Assembly: GCA_021813195.1 (NCBI GenBank)
Contig: JAKALI010000237.1
Location: forward strand, 1 to 6,598
From: Pseudomonadota bacterium
GTDB taxonomy: Bacteria > Pseudomonadota > Alphaproteobacteria > Rhizobiales > Hyphomicrobiaceae
DNA: 6,598 nt
Reading direction: 5' to 3'
The notes under the pieces are model-generated. The model was given only the letters and a program-made list of their open reading frames with translations, did not search any database and had not been told where the DNA came from. The translations under genes were made by a program, and so were the position numbers. Below are positions 6,520 to 6,598 of this stretch, one piece after another (positions within the stretch are counted from its first letter, which is position 1; every line of letters starts with the position of its first letter).

Positions 6520-6535
6520 TTGAATGTCCATTCAA
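6520..6535. promoter_or_regulatory. 16-base palindrome, possible operator
   Basis: TTGAATG and CATTCAA are perfect 7-bp arms around two bases (GA on the minus strand). The form, with two half-sites and a very short spacer in an AT-rich region upstream of the first gene, is typical of a dimeric helix-turn-helix operator, for example of the TetR type. No regulator gene is visible in the window. It lies upstream of the terminator-like hairpin and 170 bases or more before cheW. Confidence 0.4.
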
Positions 6536-6598
6536 ATCGATATCGCAGGACAATAAAGTAGATTAAGATTGTCACTGTTTTCGTTAAGGACTTCCTAA

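Larger units (their letters stand above)
6351..6598 (-). other. AT-rich region upstream of cheW; probable control region
   Basis: The outer half (6488-6598) is clearly richer in A and T than the genes and carries a 16-base palindrome; the inner half is GC-rich with the terminator-like hairpin. No clear gene is present. A 26-codon minus-strand frame (6596-6516) is open at the right edge and ends in TAA, about 30 bases before the hairpin, so it could be the tail of an upstream gene, but the composition speaks against it. I found TTGACC near cheW, but no matching -10 at the right distance, so no promoter is called. Confidence 0.45.

Noticed and set aside
6494..6521. TAAAG...GGCATTAA on the minus strand, reminiscent of a sigma-28 flagellar promoter
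   Set aside because: The spacer is about 8 bases instead of about 11 and the -10 part matches poorly.
6299..6553. 84-codon minus-strand frame overlapping the cheW start
   Set aside because: It begins with a TTG lacking a clear ribosome site, crosses the terminator-like hairpin and enters cheW in another frame.

Overview
The window carries a single-direction chemotaxis gene cluster. All six genes read on the minus strand, in transcription order (right to left): cheW, a transmembrane chemoreceptor (MCP), cheR, cheD, cheB, and a STAS-domain gene that runs off the left edge. Base composition (GC-rich genes) and protein sequences (for example the chemoreceptor core with its SQRTEEQAASLEET and LLALNAAVEAARAGE blocks, and the CheR N-terminus) suggest a proteobacterium, most likely an alphaproteobacterium. 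This is a judgement from remembered sequence style; there is no rRNA or phylogenetic marker. No mobile element, CRISPR array, tRNA or rRNA was seen.

Layout. 6598-6351: AT-rich upstream region with a short palindrome (6520-6535) and a terminator-like hairpin followed by a T-run (6464-6484). 6350-5823: cheW. 5822-5433: a gap of about 390 bases with no convincing gene, holding two inverted repeats; one of them encloses a possible TTG start and its ribosome site. 5432-3180: MCP. 3162-2266: cheR. 2269-1619: cheD, overlapping cheR by 4 bases. 1607-504: cheB. 465-1: STAS gene, open at the edge. From the MCP leftward the genes overlap or sit 11-38 bases apart, so they probably form one transcriptional unit; cheW may share it or be separately transcribed.

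How it works together. The MCP senses a periplasmic or membrane-proximal signal and, bridged by CheW, would control a CheA kinase. CheR methylates receptor glutamates, CheB removes the methyl groups when phosphorylated, and CheD deamidates receptor glutamines. The MCP ends in DWKEF, which fits the CheR-tethering pentapeptide pattern. CheA and CheY are absent from the window; I infer that they lie beyond position 1, downstream of the STAS gene. The system is recognisable rather than new. The parts that deserve attention are the STAS protein, the low-complexity insert in the receptor sensor region, the receptor's tethering tail, and the RNA or operator structures in the two non-coding stretches.
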